A stretch of DNA of 64,000 bases from Seohaeicola sp024304985 (lineage in GTDB: Bacteria > Pseudomonadota > Alphaproteobacteria > Rhodobacterales > Rhodobacteraceae): positions 186,001-250,000 of the forward strand of contig NZ_JARAMP010000002.1 in assembly GCF_028802875.1 (NCBI RefSeq), written 5' to 3'. This document shows, in pieces, positions 16,238 through 23,651 of the stretch (the stretch's first letter is position 1; the number at the start of each line of letters is the position of its first letter). The notes below the pieces were generated by a model. The model was not told the origin of the DNA and made no database searches. It worked only from the letters and a program-made list of their open reading frames with translations. The position numbers were made by a program, and so were the translations under genes.

Positions 16238-16816
16238 TTACTCGGCCTTCATGGCCTCGATCGAGATCTGAACGGTCACTTCATCGCTGACGAAGGGGGC
16301 GAAAGCGCCGACATTATAGTCGCTGCGCAGCAGGGTTGTCGTGGCATTGAAACCGGCCCAGGGCTTGTTCTCCATCGGGTGATCACCGGCCTGATTCAGT
16401 TTGGCATCCAGCACGACCGATTTGGTCACGCCGTTCAGGGTCAGGTCGCCGGTGATCAGCGCGGTGTCGTCACCGGTCACTTCGATCCCGGTCGAGGTGA
16501 AGGTCACCATCTCGTCCTCAGTGGCACCGAAGAAGTCACCCGACATGAAATGTTCGAAGCGGCCTTCCCAGCCGGTCATCATCGACATGACGGGCATCGA
16601 CACGGTCACGCTGGAATTGGCCGGGTCTTCCTGATCGAACATGATCTCACCCTCGAAACCCGAGAACATGCCCCAGGTCGTGGAGTAGCCCAGATGGTTG
16701 TAAGAGAAGAGGATCTGGCTGTGGCTGGCGTCCAGAACGTATTTTTCGGGCGCGGCAAATGCGGGGGCGGCGGAAAGGGCGACGGCAAGGCCGAAAGCGG
16801 CAAAGGTGTTTTTCAT
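16238..16816 (-). CDS. Periplasmic YceI family protein
   Basis: This 192-residue secreted protein has a clear signal peptide (MKNTFAAFGLAVALSAAPAFA, cleavage after AFA) and then a complete YceI lipocalin-like domain beginning YVLDASHSQILFSYNHLGYS. YceI proteins bind isoprenoid lipids such as quinone precursors in the periplasm. GGAG lies upstream of the ATG at 16816; an in-frame ATG eight codons earlier would spoil the signal peptide. It is convergent with the b561/YceI fusion, so two YceI domains are encoded side by side. Confidence 0.9.
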   Translation of the reverse strand: MKNTFAAFGLAVALSAAPAFAAPEKYVLDASHSQILFSYNHLGYSTTWGMFSGFEGEIMFDQEDPANSSVTVSMPVMSMMTGWEGRFEHFMSGDFFGATEDEMVTFTSTGIEVTGDDTALITGDLTLNGVTKSVVLDAKLNQAGDHPMENKPWAGFNATTTLLRSDYNVGAFAPFVSDEVTVQISIEAMKAE

Positions 16817-16983
16817 GATGGGTCTCTCCTGTTGGACCATGTTTCAGATAGGCCCAAGTTGCGCGCTTTCTGCGATGCGGCAACTCCACAGGAAACCACA
16901 GATCATGTGAGAAGATGAACAATGGACTGTTCGTCCGCACCTCGAAACAGGCCAAGCTGCGGACAGAAAAGCGGCAAAACCGC

Positions 16984-17478
16984 TTAGAAATTACGTAATT
17001 TCCGATCGATCAGATGAAGTTGCTCGCGCGCAAGACCCGACAGTTCCATCACGACCTCGCCTGTGCGGGACTTCAGGATCAACTGATCGTCAGAGACTGT
17101 GATCTCGCCCAGTTCGGCGAGGGCGAAGCGGCGCTGGACCCGCGCGATGCCGTCACGGCCACGCTGGATGTGACGCAGTTCCTGCGCGCGGATGTCCAGA
17201 TGCACCTCGTCCCGCAGATGACCGCGTCCGGCATGCAGCAACATCAGACCGATGCACATGAACAGGGCCGATACGGCCAACCGAAGCAGCATCATTTCGG
17301 CGTCCCAAAGCGGCCCGGACAGGATCCAGATACCGACCGATGCCAGCATCAGGACAACGCCCGTGAACCGGGCCACACCTGCAAGCGCTTGCAGTCCAGA
17401 CCTGCGGTGTCTTTTCCCCCAGCCGGCGCGCGGCGCGGCGTTTGACACCGGAGATGAAACATCTGAAAACGCAACCAT
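16984..17478 (-). CDS. Unrecognised two-helix membrane protein
   Basis: This 164-residue protein was not recognised. It has a basic N-terminus (about residues 17-28), two predicted transmembrane helices (about 35-55 and 62-82) separated by a short loop, and a soluble C-terminal part of about 80 residues with alternating strands (ELGEITVSDDQLILKSR). The layout resembles small membrane proteins with a cytoplasmic PH-like or DUF-type tail. It stands alone between yceI and the divergent rpsF operon. The long open frame and codon use favour a real gene. Confidence 0.65.
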   Translation of the reverse strand: MVAFSDVSSPVSNAAPRAGWGKRHRRSGLQALAGVARFTGVVLMLASVGIWILSGPLWDAEMMLLRLAVSALFMCIGLMLLHAGRGHLRDEVHLDIRAQELRHIQRGRDGIARVQRRFALAELGEITVSDDQLILKSRTGEVVMELSGLAREQLHLIDRKLRNF

Positions 17479-17789
17479 CCGAGATCCTCCTCATGATGAG
17501 GACAGGCTGGCGCGCGAAAACGGCGTGCGTGTGGCGCAATCCCGGACAATTCTGGACTGTTTCCGGCGCATTGCGCCCCATTTGCGCGACCGGGGACACG
17601 GTTCTTTCCCCGTCCCACTGTATGCAGGCCTTCAATGCCGATAAACGGCTTGCCTGCTTGCCACGACGCGGAAACCGTCGTATAGGCCCCACTCCTTCCG
17701 CAGTTTTGTTGAACCGCGCAGTCTCTCGTGGATGGGTCGCGGAAGGATTGACCCTCCTATGAAATGCGCCTGAAAAGCAAGGAGTGCAC
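17479..17789. other. Intergenic region upstream of rpsF
   Basis: This region of about 310 bases separates the divergent unknown membrane protein and the ribosomal protein operon. It holds the probable rpsF promoter (17658-17686) and an AAGGAG ribosome binding site at 17779-17784. No convincing gene was seen in it. Confidence 0.6.
17658..17686 (+). promoter_or_regulatory. Probable rpsF operon promoter
   Basis: TTGCCA (17658-17663) and TATAGG (17681-17686) are separated by 17 bases, about 100 bases ahead of rpsF. The hexamers match those proposed for acpP. Confidence 0.6.
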
Positions 17790-18233
17790 ATGCCGCTTTA
17801 CGAGCATGTCTTCATTTCCCGTCAGGACCTGTCGAACACGCAGGCCGAGGGTCTTATCGAACATTTCGGCACAGTCCTGGCTGACAACGGCGGCACCGTC
17901 GTTGATCACGAGTACTGGGGCGTCAAGACGATGGCCTACAAGATCAACAAGAACCGCAAGGGTCACTATGCCCTGCTGCGCACCGATGCACCGGCTGCCG
18001 CCGTGCAGGAGATGGAGCGTCTGATGCGCCTGCATGATGATGTCATGCGCGTTCTGACCATCAAGGTCGATGAACATGTCGCAGGCCCCTCGGTGCAGAT
18101 GCAGAAGCGTGACGACCGCGACCGTGGCGACCGGCCCGACCGTGGTGACCGTCCGGACCGCGGCGACCGTCCCGATCGTGGCGACCGCCCCGACCGCGGT
18201 GACCGTGGCGGCGAACGCCGCGAACGCCGTTGA
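17790..18233 (+). CDS. rpsF: Ribosomal protein bS6
   Basis: This 147-residue protein is small-subunit protein S6, which pairs with S18 on the 30S platform. It starts MPLYEHVFISRQDLS and has the WGVKTMAYKI and YALLRTDAPAAA motifs of the S6 fold. After about residue 105 comes a long highly charged tail with five DRGDRP-type repeats (see 18120-18209). The start at 17790 follows AAGGAG by five bases; GTG at 17784 lies within that site and was rejected. It leads the rpsF-rpsR-rplI operon. Confidence 0.96.
   Translation: MPLYEHVFISRQDLSNTQAEGLIEHFGTVLADNGGTVVDHEYWGVKTMAYKINKNRKGHYALLRTDAPAAAVQEMERLMRLHDDVMRVLTIKVDEHVAGPSVQMQKRDDRDRGDRPDRGDRPDRGDRPDRGDRPDRGDRGGERRERR
18120..18209 (+). repeat. 18-bp tandem repeat encoding the S6 DRGDRP tail
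   Basis: Five units of 18 bases encode DRGDRP (last unit DRGDRG). Synonymous positions differ between units (CCC/CCG, GGC/GGT, CGT/CGC), so the peptide rather than the DNA repeat seems to be kept. Confidence 0.9.
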
Positions 18234-18261
18234 TCTGACGCCAGGATAAAGGACGCTAACC

Positions 18262-18489
18262 ATGGCTACCAAACCGTTTTTCCGCCGCCGCAAGGTCTGC
18301 CCCTTCTCGGGCGACAATGCTCCTGCCATCGACTACAAGGACACCCGTCTGCTGCAGCGCTATATCTCTGAGCGTGGCAAGATCGTGCCGTCCCGCATCA
18401 CCGCCGTTTCGGCCAAGAAGCAGCGCGAGCTGTCGCGCGCCATCAAGCGCGCCCGGTTCCTGGCCCTGCTGCCCTATGCCGTGAAGTAA
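18262..18489 (+). CDS. rpsR: Ribosomal protein bS18
   Basis: This 75-residue protein is ribosomal protein S18, which binds S6 and 16S rRNA. It begins MATKPFFRRRKVCPFSG and has the diagnostic IDYKDTRLLQRYISERGKI and PSRITA segments. It lies 28 bases after rpsF and 12 before rplI, the usual bacterial order. Confidence 0.97.
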   Translation: MATKPFFRRRKVCPFSGDNAPAIDYKDTRLLQRYISERGKIVPSRITAVSAKKQRELSRAIKRARFLALLPYAVK

Positions 18490-18501
18490 GGAGAAAAGCA
18501 G

Positions 18502-19086
18502 ATGCAAGTTATCCTTCTTGAGCGCGTGGCCAAGCTGGGCCAGATGGGCGACGTCGTCAACGTCAAGCCCGGCTTTGCACGCAACTACCTGCTGCCGCAG
18601 GGCAAGGCGCTGTCCGCGTCCGAGCGCAACATTGCTGACTTCGAGGCCCGCAAGGTGCAACTCGAAGCGCAGAACCTTGAGACCCGCAAAGAAGCCGAAG
18701 CCCTGGGCGAACGCCTGGGCGGGCAGACCTTCGTCGTGATTCGCTCCGCCTCGGATGGCGGCGCGCTCTACGGCTCGGTCACGCCCCGCGATGCGGCCGA
18801 TGCAGCTGCGACCGGCGGCTTCACCGTCGACCGCAAGCAGATCGTGCTGACACGTCCGATCAAGGAACTGGGCCTGCATGACGTGTCCGTCACCCTGCAC
18901 CCCGAGGTCGAGGTGACCATTCACCTCAACGTCGCGCGTTCGCCTGAAGAGGCCGAACTGCAAGCCGCAGGCAAGTCGATCCGTGAACTCGCAGCCGAGG
19001 CGGAAGCCGAAGCTGAATTCGAGATCTCGGAACTGTTCGACGAAATCGGCGCGGCGAACGAAGACGGCGAGGATATGGGCCGCTAA
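18502..19086 (+). CDS. rplI: Ribosomal protein bL9
   Basis: This 194-residue protein is large-subunit protein L9. The N-terminal domain has the MQVILLERVAKLGQMGDVV and VKPGFARNYLLP signatures; a long connecting helix leads to the C-terminal domain (LYGSVTPRDAADA). The tail beyond about residue 150 is acidic and Glu/Ala-rich, longer than in E. coli L9 as is usual in alphaproteobacteria. AAGGAG precedes the start. Confidence 0.96.
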   Translation: MQVILLERVAKLGQMGDVVNVKPGFARNYLLPQGKALSASERNIADFEARKVQLEAQNLETRKEAEALGERLGGQTFVVIRSASDGGALYGSVTPRDAADAAATGGFTVDRKQIVLTRPIKELGLHDVSVTLHPEVEVTIHLNVARSPEEAELQAAGKSIRELAAEAEAEAEFEISELFDEIGAANEDGEDMGR

Positions 19087-19117
19087 GCCCAGTCTGTCGA
19101 AAGACACCTTGCCTTAG

Positions 19118-19148
19118 AACCGCGCAGGCCCACCCTGCGCGGTTTTTT
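19118..19148 (+). terminator. Intrinsic terminator after rplI
   Basis: An 11-bp perfect stem (AACCGCGCAGG and CCTGCGCGGTT, loop CCCAC) is followed by six T residues. It closes the ribosomal protein operon. Confidence 0.92.
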
Positions 19149-19239
19149 CATGTCCGGCGCTGTGTTTTGCGGACCGCCTGCTGTGCGTTCACCTTGTTCT
19201 GCGGTCACCCGTTTTTTGCGCGCCCTGACGCACGCAATG

Positions 19240-19266
19240 AAAAAGGGCCACCCCGAAAGGTGGCCC
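19240..19266 (-). terminator. Intrinsic terminator after tig
   Basis: An 8-bp stem (GGGCCACC and GGTGGCCC, six-base loop) is followed on the minus strand by a run of T residues (19240-19244). It lies about 57 bases after the tig stop. Confidence 0.8.
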
Positions 19267-19322
19267 CTCTGATCAGATCTGACCTCTGCGGAGTCTTGCG
19301 ACCCCTTTACGGCGGAACAGGA

Positions 19323-20657
19323 TCACTCCTCGTCCAGCGCCTCGACGGCCTTTTGCAACTCGTCCTTGCTGATCTCTTTCTCGGTCACATTGGCCTGCGC
19401 CAGAATATGATCGACGACTTTGTCTTCAAAGATCGGCGCGCGCAGTTGCTGCTGCATCTGGGCGTTCTGCTGGATGAATTCGAAGAACTGACGCTCCTGC
19501 CCCGGATATTGACGCGCCTGCGCCATGACCGCCTGAGTCATTTCGGCATCGGTCACTTCGATCTCGGCCTTGCGGCCGGTTTCAGCCAGCAGCAAGCCCA
19601 GACGCACGCGGCGCTCGGCCAGTTTCTTGTGTTCGTCCGTGGGCTCAATCTTGTCGTGGTTGTGATCGTGCACATCGGGGTTTTCCTCGTGCCACAGCTG
19701 ATGCGCGATCTGGCTCGCCTCGGCCTCGACAAGGCTCGGCGGCAGGTCGAACTTGACCAGACCGTCCAGCGCGTCCAGCAGACCGCGCTTGATCACCGCG
19801 CGGGCCGCACCGGCATATTCGGCCTCAAGACGCTCGGCGATCTGACCTTTCAGAGCGGCCAGATCTTCGGCCCCGAATTTCTTGGCCAGCTCGTCGTCAA
19901 TCGCTGCCGCCTTGGGTTCCTTGACCGCTTTGACGGTGCAATCGAACACGGCTTCCTTGCCGGCCAGATGGGCCGCGCCGTATTCTGCGGGGAAGGTGAC
20001 CGTCACGGCCTTTTCTTCGCCGGCCTTCACGCCGACAAGCTGTTCTTCGAAACCGGGGATGAACGAGCCGGAGCCCAGCACCAGCGGGTAATCTTCGGCG
20101 GAACCGCCCTCGAACGCCTCACCATCGACCTTGCCAACGAAGTCGAACACGATCTGGTCGCCGTCCTTGGCTTTGGAGCCCTTCTTGCGGTCAGCGAAAT
20201 CCTGAACCGTTTCGGCCAGCGAGGCGAGCGCCTCATCGACGGCGGCGTCATCGGCCTTGGCCACCAGACGCTCCAGCTTGACGCTGGTCACGTCCAGTTC
20301 GGGGATCTCGGGCAGGGCTTCATAGGCCAGCTTGACCTTGACGTCCTGACCCTCTTTCCAGTTTTCACCATCGACCATCGTGACCTGCGGCTGAAGGGCC
20401 GGACGATCGCCGCTGTCCTCAAAGTGCTGGCTCATGGCGCCATCGACGCTTTCCTGCATCGCTTCGCCCAGAATGCGCGGACCGAACTGCTTTTTCAGCA
20501 GCGCCATCGGCACCTTGCCCTTGCGAAAGCCCTTCATTTCCACTTCGGGCTGAGCCTCGGCCAGTTTCTCGTTGACCTTCGCTTCCAGCTCGGCGGCTGT
20601 GACGATGATCTCGTACTCACGCTTGAGGCCGTCTTTCAGGGTCTCGGTGACCTGCAT
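19323..20657 (-). CDS. tig: Trigger factor (ribosome-associated chaperone)
   Basis: This 444-residue protein is trigger factor, the prolyl isomerase chaperone at the ribosome exit tunnel. The N-terminal ribosome-binding signature GFRKGKVP is present (about residues 42-49), followed by the FKBP-type domain with DQIVFDFVGKVDGEAFEGG and GSGSFIPGFEEQLVG, and a long helical C-terminal domain. The start MQVTETLKDGL at 20657 has AAAGGA upstream; an in-frame ATG 18 codons earlier falls in the tRNA gene region and was rejected. Confidence 0.95.
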   Translation of the reverse strand: MQVTETLKDGLKREYEIIVTAAELEAKVNEKLAEAQPEVEMKGFRKGKVPMALLKKQFGPRILGEAMQESVDGAMSQHFEDSGDRPALQPQVTMVDGENWKEGQDVKVKLAYEALPEIPELDVTSVKLERLVAKADDAAVDEALASLAETVQDFADRKKGSKAKDGDQIVFDFVGKVDGEAFEGGSAEDYPLVLGSGSFIPGFEEQLVGVKAGEEKAVTVTFPAEYGAAHLAGKEAVFDCTVKAVKEPKAAAIDDELAKKFGAEDLAALKGQIAERLEAEYAGAARAVIKRGLLDALDGLVKFDLPPSLVEAEASQIAHQLWHEENPDVHDHNHDKIEPTDEHKKLAERRVRLGLLLAETGRKAEIEVTDAEMTQAVMAQARQYPGQERQFFEFIQQNAQMQQQLRAPIFEDKVVDHILAQANVTEKEISKDELQKAVEALDEE

Positions 20658-20681
20658 TCTTTTCGTCCTTTTCCATATCTC

Positions 20682-20766
20682 TGGTGCGGGTGGAGGGACT
20701 TGAACCCCCACGCCTTGCGGCGCCAGAACCTAAATCTGGTGCGTCTACCAATTTCGCCACACCCGC
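20682..20766 (-). tRNA. tRNA-Leu (anticodon TAG)
   Basis: The minus strand folds into a class II tRNA. The acceptor stem pairs GCGGGTG with CACCCGC (20760-20766 and 20686-20692), the anticodon arm is CCAGA-TTTAGGT-TCTGG with anticodon TAG (20730-20732), there is a long variable arm, the T loop is GTTCAAGTCCC-like, and CCA is encoded at 20682-20684. It lies 24 bases ahead of tig on the same strand. Confidence 0.95.
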
Positions 20767-21025
20767 GAAAACCAAACGCAGGCAACCCCATCCGGAGAAT
20801 GGAGGCGGCCCGCGGTTCCGGCGCTGTCTAGCAAACCCTGATGAGGGATGCGAGAGGAAAAATCGGGCCGTTCACACGCTCCTGACGGGCTTTTCCGGGA
20901 CATGGCGACCGCGCGCCGCCCCCCTGACTTTCTACGGGCGTCCGGCGGCAAATAAATGGGCGACTTTCTTGCGCACATTCCGTATGTTGTGCTGGAAAAC
21001 AGACGCTGCGACGGTCAGGACAGGC

Positions 21026-21526
21026 GTGAGCACATCTTCCAAGCATCCCGCGGCGCAGCGCTGTGGACAAGAGCGGGATCACACCGCCGGGTATCCCGGG
21101 ATTGTGGCAGGCACCCGCATTCTGACGGCTGATGGTATCGTTCCCGTGGAACTGCTGGGGCCGGGTGACAGGATCATCACGCGCAATACGGGGCTGGTGG
21201 CTTTGACGGGGCTGGTGTTTCGGCAGTATCAGGGCGATTTCCTTCAGGCGAGGGCTGGGGCGTTCGGGGACACACGTCCCGCAACGGACACGGTTCTGGC
21301 CGCCGATCAGACCGTGCTGTTGCGAGGTGCTGCGGCCCATGTCCTGTTCGGCCAGCCTTCTGTCTTGATCAGGTCCGGGGACTTGACCCCTCTGGACGGC
21401 TGCACCCTTTTGCGCGGGATCGAAATGACAGTCGTGCGGATGGTTTTCGATGCCCCGCAACTTGTATATGCCGATGGGCTGGAAACGCTCTGCCTGCCGT
21501 CACAGGACCATTGCCTCGCGGCTTGA
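21026..21526 (+). CDS. Stand-alone Hint-domain protein
   Basis: This protein of about 166 residues contains a Hint_2 (hedgehog/intein-type) domain: GIVAGTRILTADGIVPVELLGPGDRIITRNTG near the N-terminus (21101-21196), then VLAADQTVLLRGAAA and a C-terminal half. The position where active Hint domains carry the nucleophile Cys is Gly here, so autoprocessing by the standard route is unlikely. The GTG start at 21026 has AGGA five bases upstream; an ATG at 20984 would add 14 residues but lacks a ribosome binding site. Many Rhodobacteraceae carry such proteins, often linked to secreted repeat proteins; no partner is seen here. Function unknown. Confidence 0.7.
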   Translation: MSTSSKHPAAQRCGQERDHTAGYPGIVAGTRILTADGIVPVELLGPGDRIITRNTGLVALTGLVFRQYQGDFLQARAGAFGDTRPATDTVLAADQTVLLRGAAAHVLFGQPSVLIRSGDLTPLDGCTLLRGIEMTVVRMVFDAPQLVYADGLETLCLPSQDHCLAA

Positions 21527-21545
21527 TGTGCCAAGTACGCGGTAT

Positions 21546-22409
21546 CTAAAGCCCAAGCTCCCGAAACACGGCAGGCAATGTCTCGGGCAGATCTTCGGCG
21601 ATCAGACCGGGGCCAAAGCGACGGGCCGCCTGCCCATGAAGCCAGACGCCGATATTCGCGGCCATCCGGGGGGATATCGCCCGCGCCATCAGCCCGACGA
21701 TGACACCAGCCAGCACATCCCCCGACCCGGCTGTCGCCAACCAGGCCAGCGACCCATCCGGAGCGGCCGGATGCGTGGTCACCGCGCCGTCCGGACTGGC
21801 CACCAAGGTTTCGGGACCCTTCAACAGCACGACGCAGCCCGCCCGCTGGGCGGCCGCGCGCACGGCCTCGATCCGCGCGTTGCCGCCATCGTTCAGATTG
21901 ACGGCCAAGTCGGGAAAGACCCGTGCGAACTCGCCTGCATGCGGGGTCATCACACAGGCAGGATGCAGCCTCGCCATCAGGGCCCTGTCGCCTGCCAGAA
22001 GGGTCAGCGCATCGGCATCGAGCACGGTTTGTCGCGCCGCTTGCAGAACCGCGTCCAGTTTCGCCGCCTCAAGCGCGCCATGCCCGCACCCTGGCCCAAC
22101 ACAAAGCGCGTTCAGCCGCGGATCTTCCAGAAGCGCCTCAAGCGCTGCAAGCGTGCCGGCCTCGCGCAGCATGATGGCCGTGACCTGACTGGCCACTTCG
22201 GCCATCGCATCCGATGGCACGGCCAGCGTGACCAGCCCTGCCCCGACCCGCAGCGCCCCGCGTGCCGCCAACCGTGCCGCACCGCTGCGACCTGCACCGC
22301 CCGACAGGATCAACGCGTGACCGTGATGATATTTGTGCGCCGCCGCATCCTTGCGCAGCATGTCCCGCAACTCGGGTGTCAGGGTGAAGATCCGGGACGC
22401 TCGGGACAT
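21546..22409 (-). CDS. nnrD: ADP-dependent NAD(P)H-hydrate dehydratase (separate gene)
   Basis: This 287-residue protein is the ribokinase-fold dehydratase of the NAD(P)HX repair system, which returns S-NAD(P)HX to NAD(P)H with ADP hydrolysis. Hallmarks are HKYHHGHALILSGGAGRSGAA, VMTPHAGEFARVF, VVLLKGPETLVASPDG and the GSGDVLAGVI motif with catalytic Asp. In most bacteria this domain is fused behind the epimerase domain; here it is a separate gene starting 35 bases after the epimerase stop and in a different frame. Both parts look complete. Confidence 0.88.
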   Translation of the reverse strand: MSRASRIFTLTPELRDMLRKDAAAHKYHHGHALILSGGAGRSGAARLAARGALRVGAGLVTLAVPSDAMAEVASQVTAIMLREAGTLAALEALLEDPRLNALCVGPGCGHGALEAAKLDAVLQAARQTVLDADALTLLAGDRALMARLHPACVMTPHAGEFARVFPDLAVNLNDGGNARIEAVRAAAQRAGCVVLLKGPETLVASPDGAVTTHPAAPDGSLAWLATAGSGDVLAGVIVGLMARAISPRMAANIGVWLHGQAARRFGPGLIAEDLPETLPAVFRELGL

Positions 22410-22444
22410 GGACGCCTCATGAAAAAAGGGGCGGATGGGTCATC

Positions 22445-23113
22445 CTACAGGCCGATGGGCACGACGACGATGCGCACCCGTTGCTCTTCCAGCACCTTAT
22501 GCACGGGTTTGCGGGCATGGAAAGTCACCACGAGATCCGCATCAAACGGGCGCGGGTTTAACCGATGGCCCGTGTCGCAGTCATATCCCGTGGGCAGGTC
22601 GACACTGACGCGGCGCAGGGAGCGGTCCGCCGCCTTGGCCACATCGACGGCCTGCCAGTATGGCGCAAGCATCTCGGCGCTGTTGCGCGACTGCCCGATC
22701 CCGAGCAAGGCGTCGACGATCAGAACCGGCGCCGCTCCGGCACCATCGGTCAACGCGGTGAAAGCGTCGGCCAGATCATCCATCGCCAGTATCTTGCCAC
22801 CCGCCGCGATCCAGTCCGCTGCTGCGGACGCGGCATCCCCTGCCTTTGGTTGGCCGGTCGCACAGACCCGCACATTCCAGCCGCGCCGGGCAAGACCCCG
22901 GGCGATGACATATCCGTCGCCGCCATTGTTGCCCGGACCGCAGAGGATCAGCGCCCGGCCCGGAGCATGTGCAAGCTCTGGCCAGGCCTCCAGAGCGGCG
23001 GAGATCACGCCCTCGCCCGCGCGCGCCATCAGCGCGGATCCGGTGACCCGGCCCGACTCCATTGCCGCATTTTCAAGCGCGCGCATCTGCGCCGCTGTGA
23101 CGATTTCGGTCAT
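22445..23113 (-). CDS. nnrE: NAD(P)H-hydrate epimerase (separate gene)
   Basis: This 222-residue YjeF_N domain protein epimerises R- to S-NAD(P)HX. Seen are the glycine loop LCGPGNNGGDGYVIARGLARRG, VDALLGIGQSR and VDLPTGYDCDTG with the expected acidic residue. The protein ends right after the conserved strand VRIVVVPIGL, at the natural domain boundary, then a TAG stop. The dehydratase gene follows. An AT-rich spacer separates its start from glnB on the other strand. Confidence 0.9.
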   Translation of the reverse strand: MTEIVTAAQMRALENAAMESGRVTGSALMARAGEGVISAALEAWPELAHAPGRALILCGPGNNGGDGYVIARGLARRGWNVRVCATGQPKAGDAASAAADWIAAGGKILAMDDLADAFTALTDGAGAAPVLIVDALLGIGQSRNSAEMLAPYWQAVDVAKAADRSLRRVSVDLPTGYDCDTGHRLNPRPFDADLVVTFHARKPVHKVLEEQRVRIVVVPIGL

Positions 23114-23282
23114 TTTTCACCCAAATCCGTTTATTTTCCGCCCAAAACAACAGCACTTTGCTTATTTTTTAATCACCATTCGGAAATTGCATCCAGCTAC
23201 CCGACAATGCACCAAGCCCCCGATTGTCCCGCCCCGGCAGAAATGGTCTGACGCCATAGGAACATAGGCGAGGAGACCCGGG

Positions 23283-23621
23283 ATGAAAAAGATCGAAGCG
23301 ATCATCAAGCCGTTCAAGCTCGATGAGGTCAAGGAAGCCCTTCAGGACGCGGGTGTCCAGGGTCTTTCCGTGATCGAGGTCAAGGGCTTCGGCCGCCAGA
23401 AGGGACATACGGAACTGTATCGCGGCGCCGAATACGTCGTGGACTTCCTGCCCAAGGTCAAGATCGAGGTTGTGCTGGATGACGATCTGGTCGATGCCGC
23501 CATCGAGGCCATCATCGACGCTGCGAAAACCGACAAGATCGGTGATGGCAAGATCTTTGTCAGCCCGGTCGAACAAGCCATTCGCATCCGCACCGGTGAA
23601 TCCGGTTCGGACGCGCTGTAA
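23283..23621 (+). CDS. glnB: Nitrogen regulatory protein P-II
   Basis: This 112-residue protein is the PII signal transducer that senses 2-oxoglutarate and ATP/ADP. The T-loop is intact (GFGRQKGHTELYRGAEY) with the uridylylation Tyr at residue 51; the C-terminal GKIFVSPVEQAIRIRTGE motif is also conserved. GAGGAG lies upstream of ATG. glnA follows after 30 bases, the classic glnBA operon. The 169-base upstream region is AT-rich and contains a TGCACCAA half-site resembling an NtrC box, which is only suggestive. Confidence 0.96.
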   Translation: MKKIEAIIKPFKLDEVKEALQDAGVQGLSVIEVKGFGRQKGHTELYRGAEYVVDFLPKVKIEVVLDDDLVDAAIEAIIDAAKTDKIGDGKIFVSPVEQAIRIRTGESGSDAL

Positions 23622-23651
23622 TCTACACCACAAACTGAAAGGGATTAGGGA

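Noticed and set aside
19167..20831. A 554-codon plus-strand frame opposite trigger factor
   Set aside because: It is antisense to tig and crosses the tRNA-Leu gene.
22405..22450. Frameshift in a fused Nnr gene
   Set aside because: Each part has its own stop or start, and the dehydratase frame has an in-frame stop upstream, so one indel would not restore a fusion.
23114..23282. NtrC box or sigma54 promoter ahead of glnB
   Set aside because: Only a TGCACCAA half-site and AT-rich tracts were seen. No full palindrome or GG-N10-GC element could be placed.
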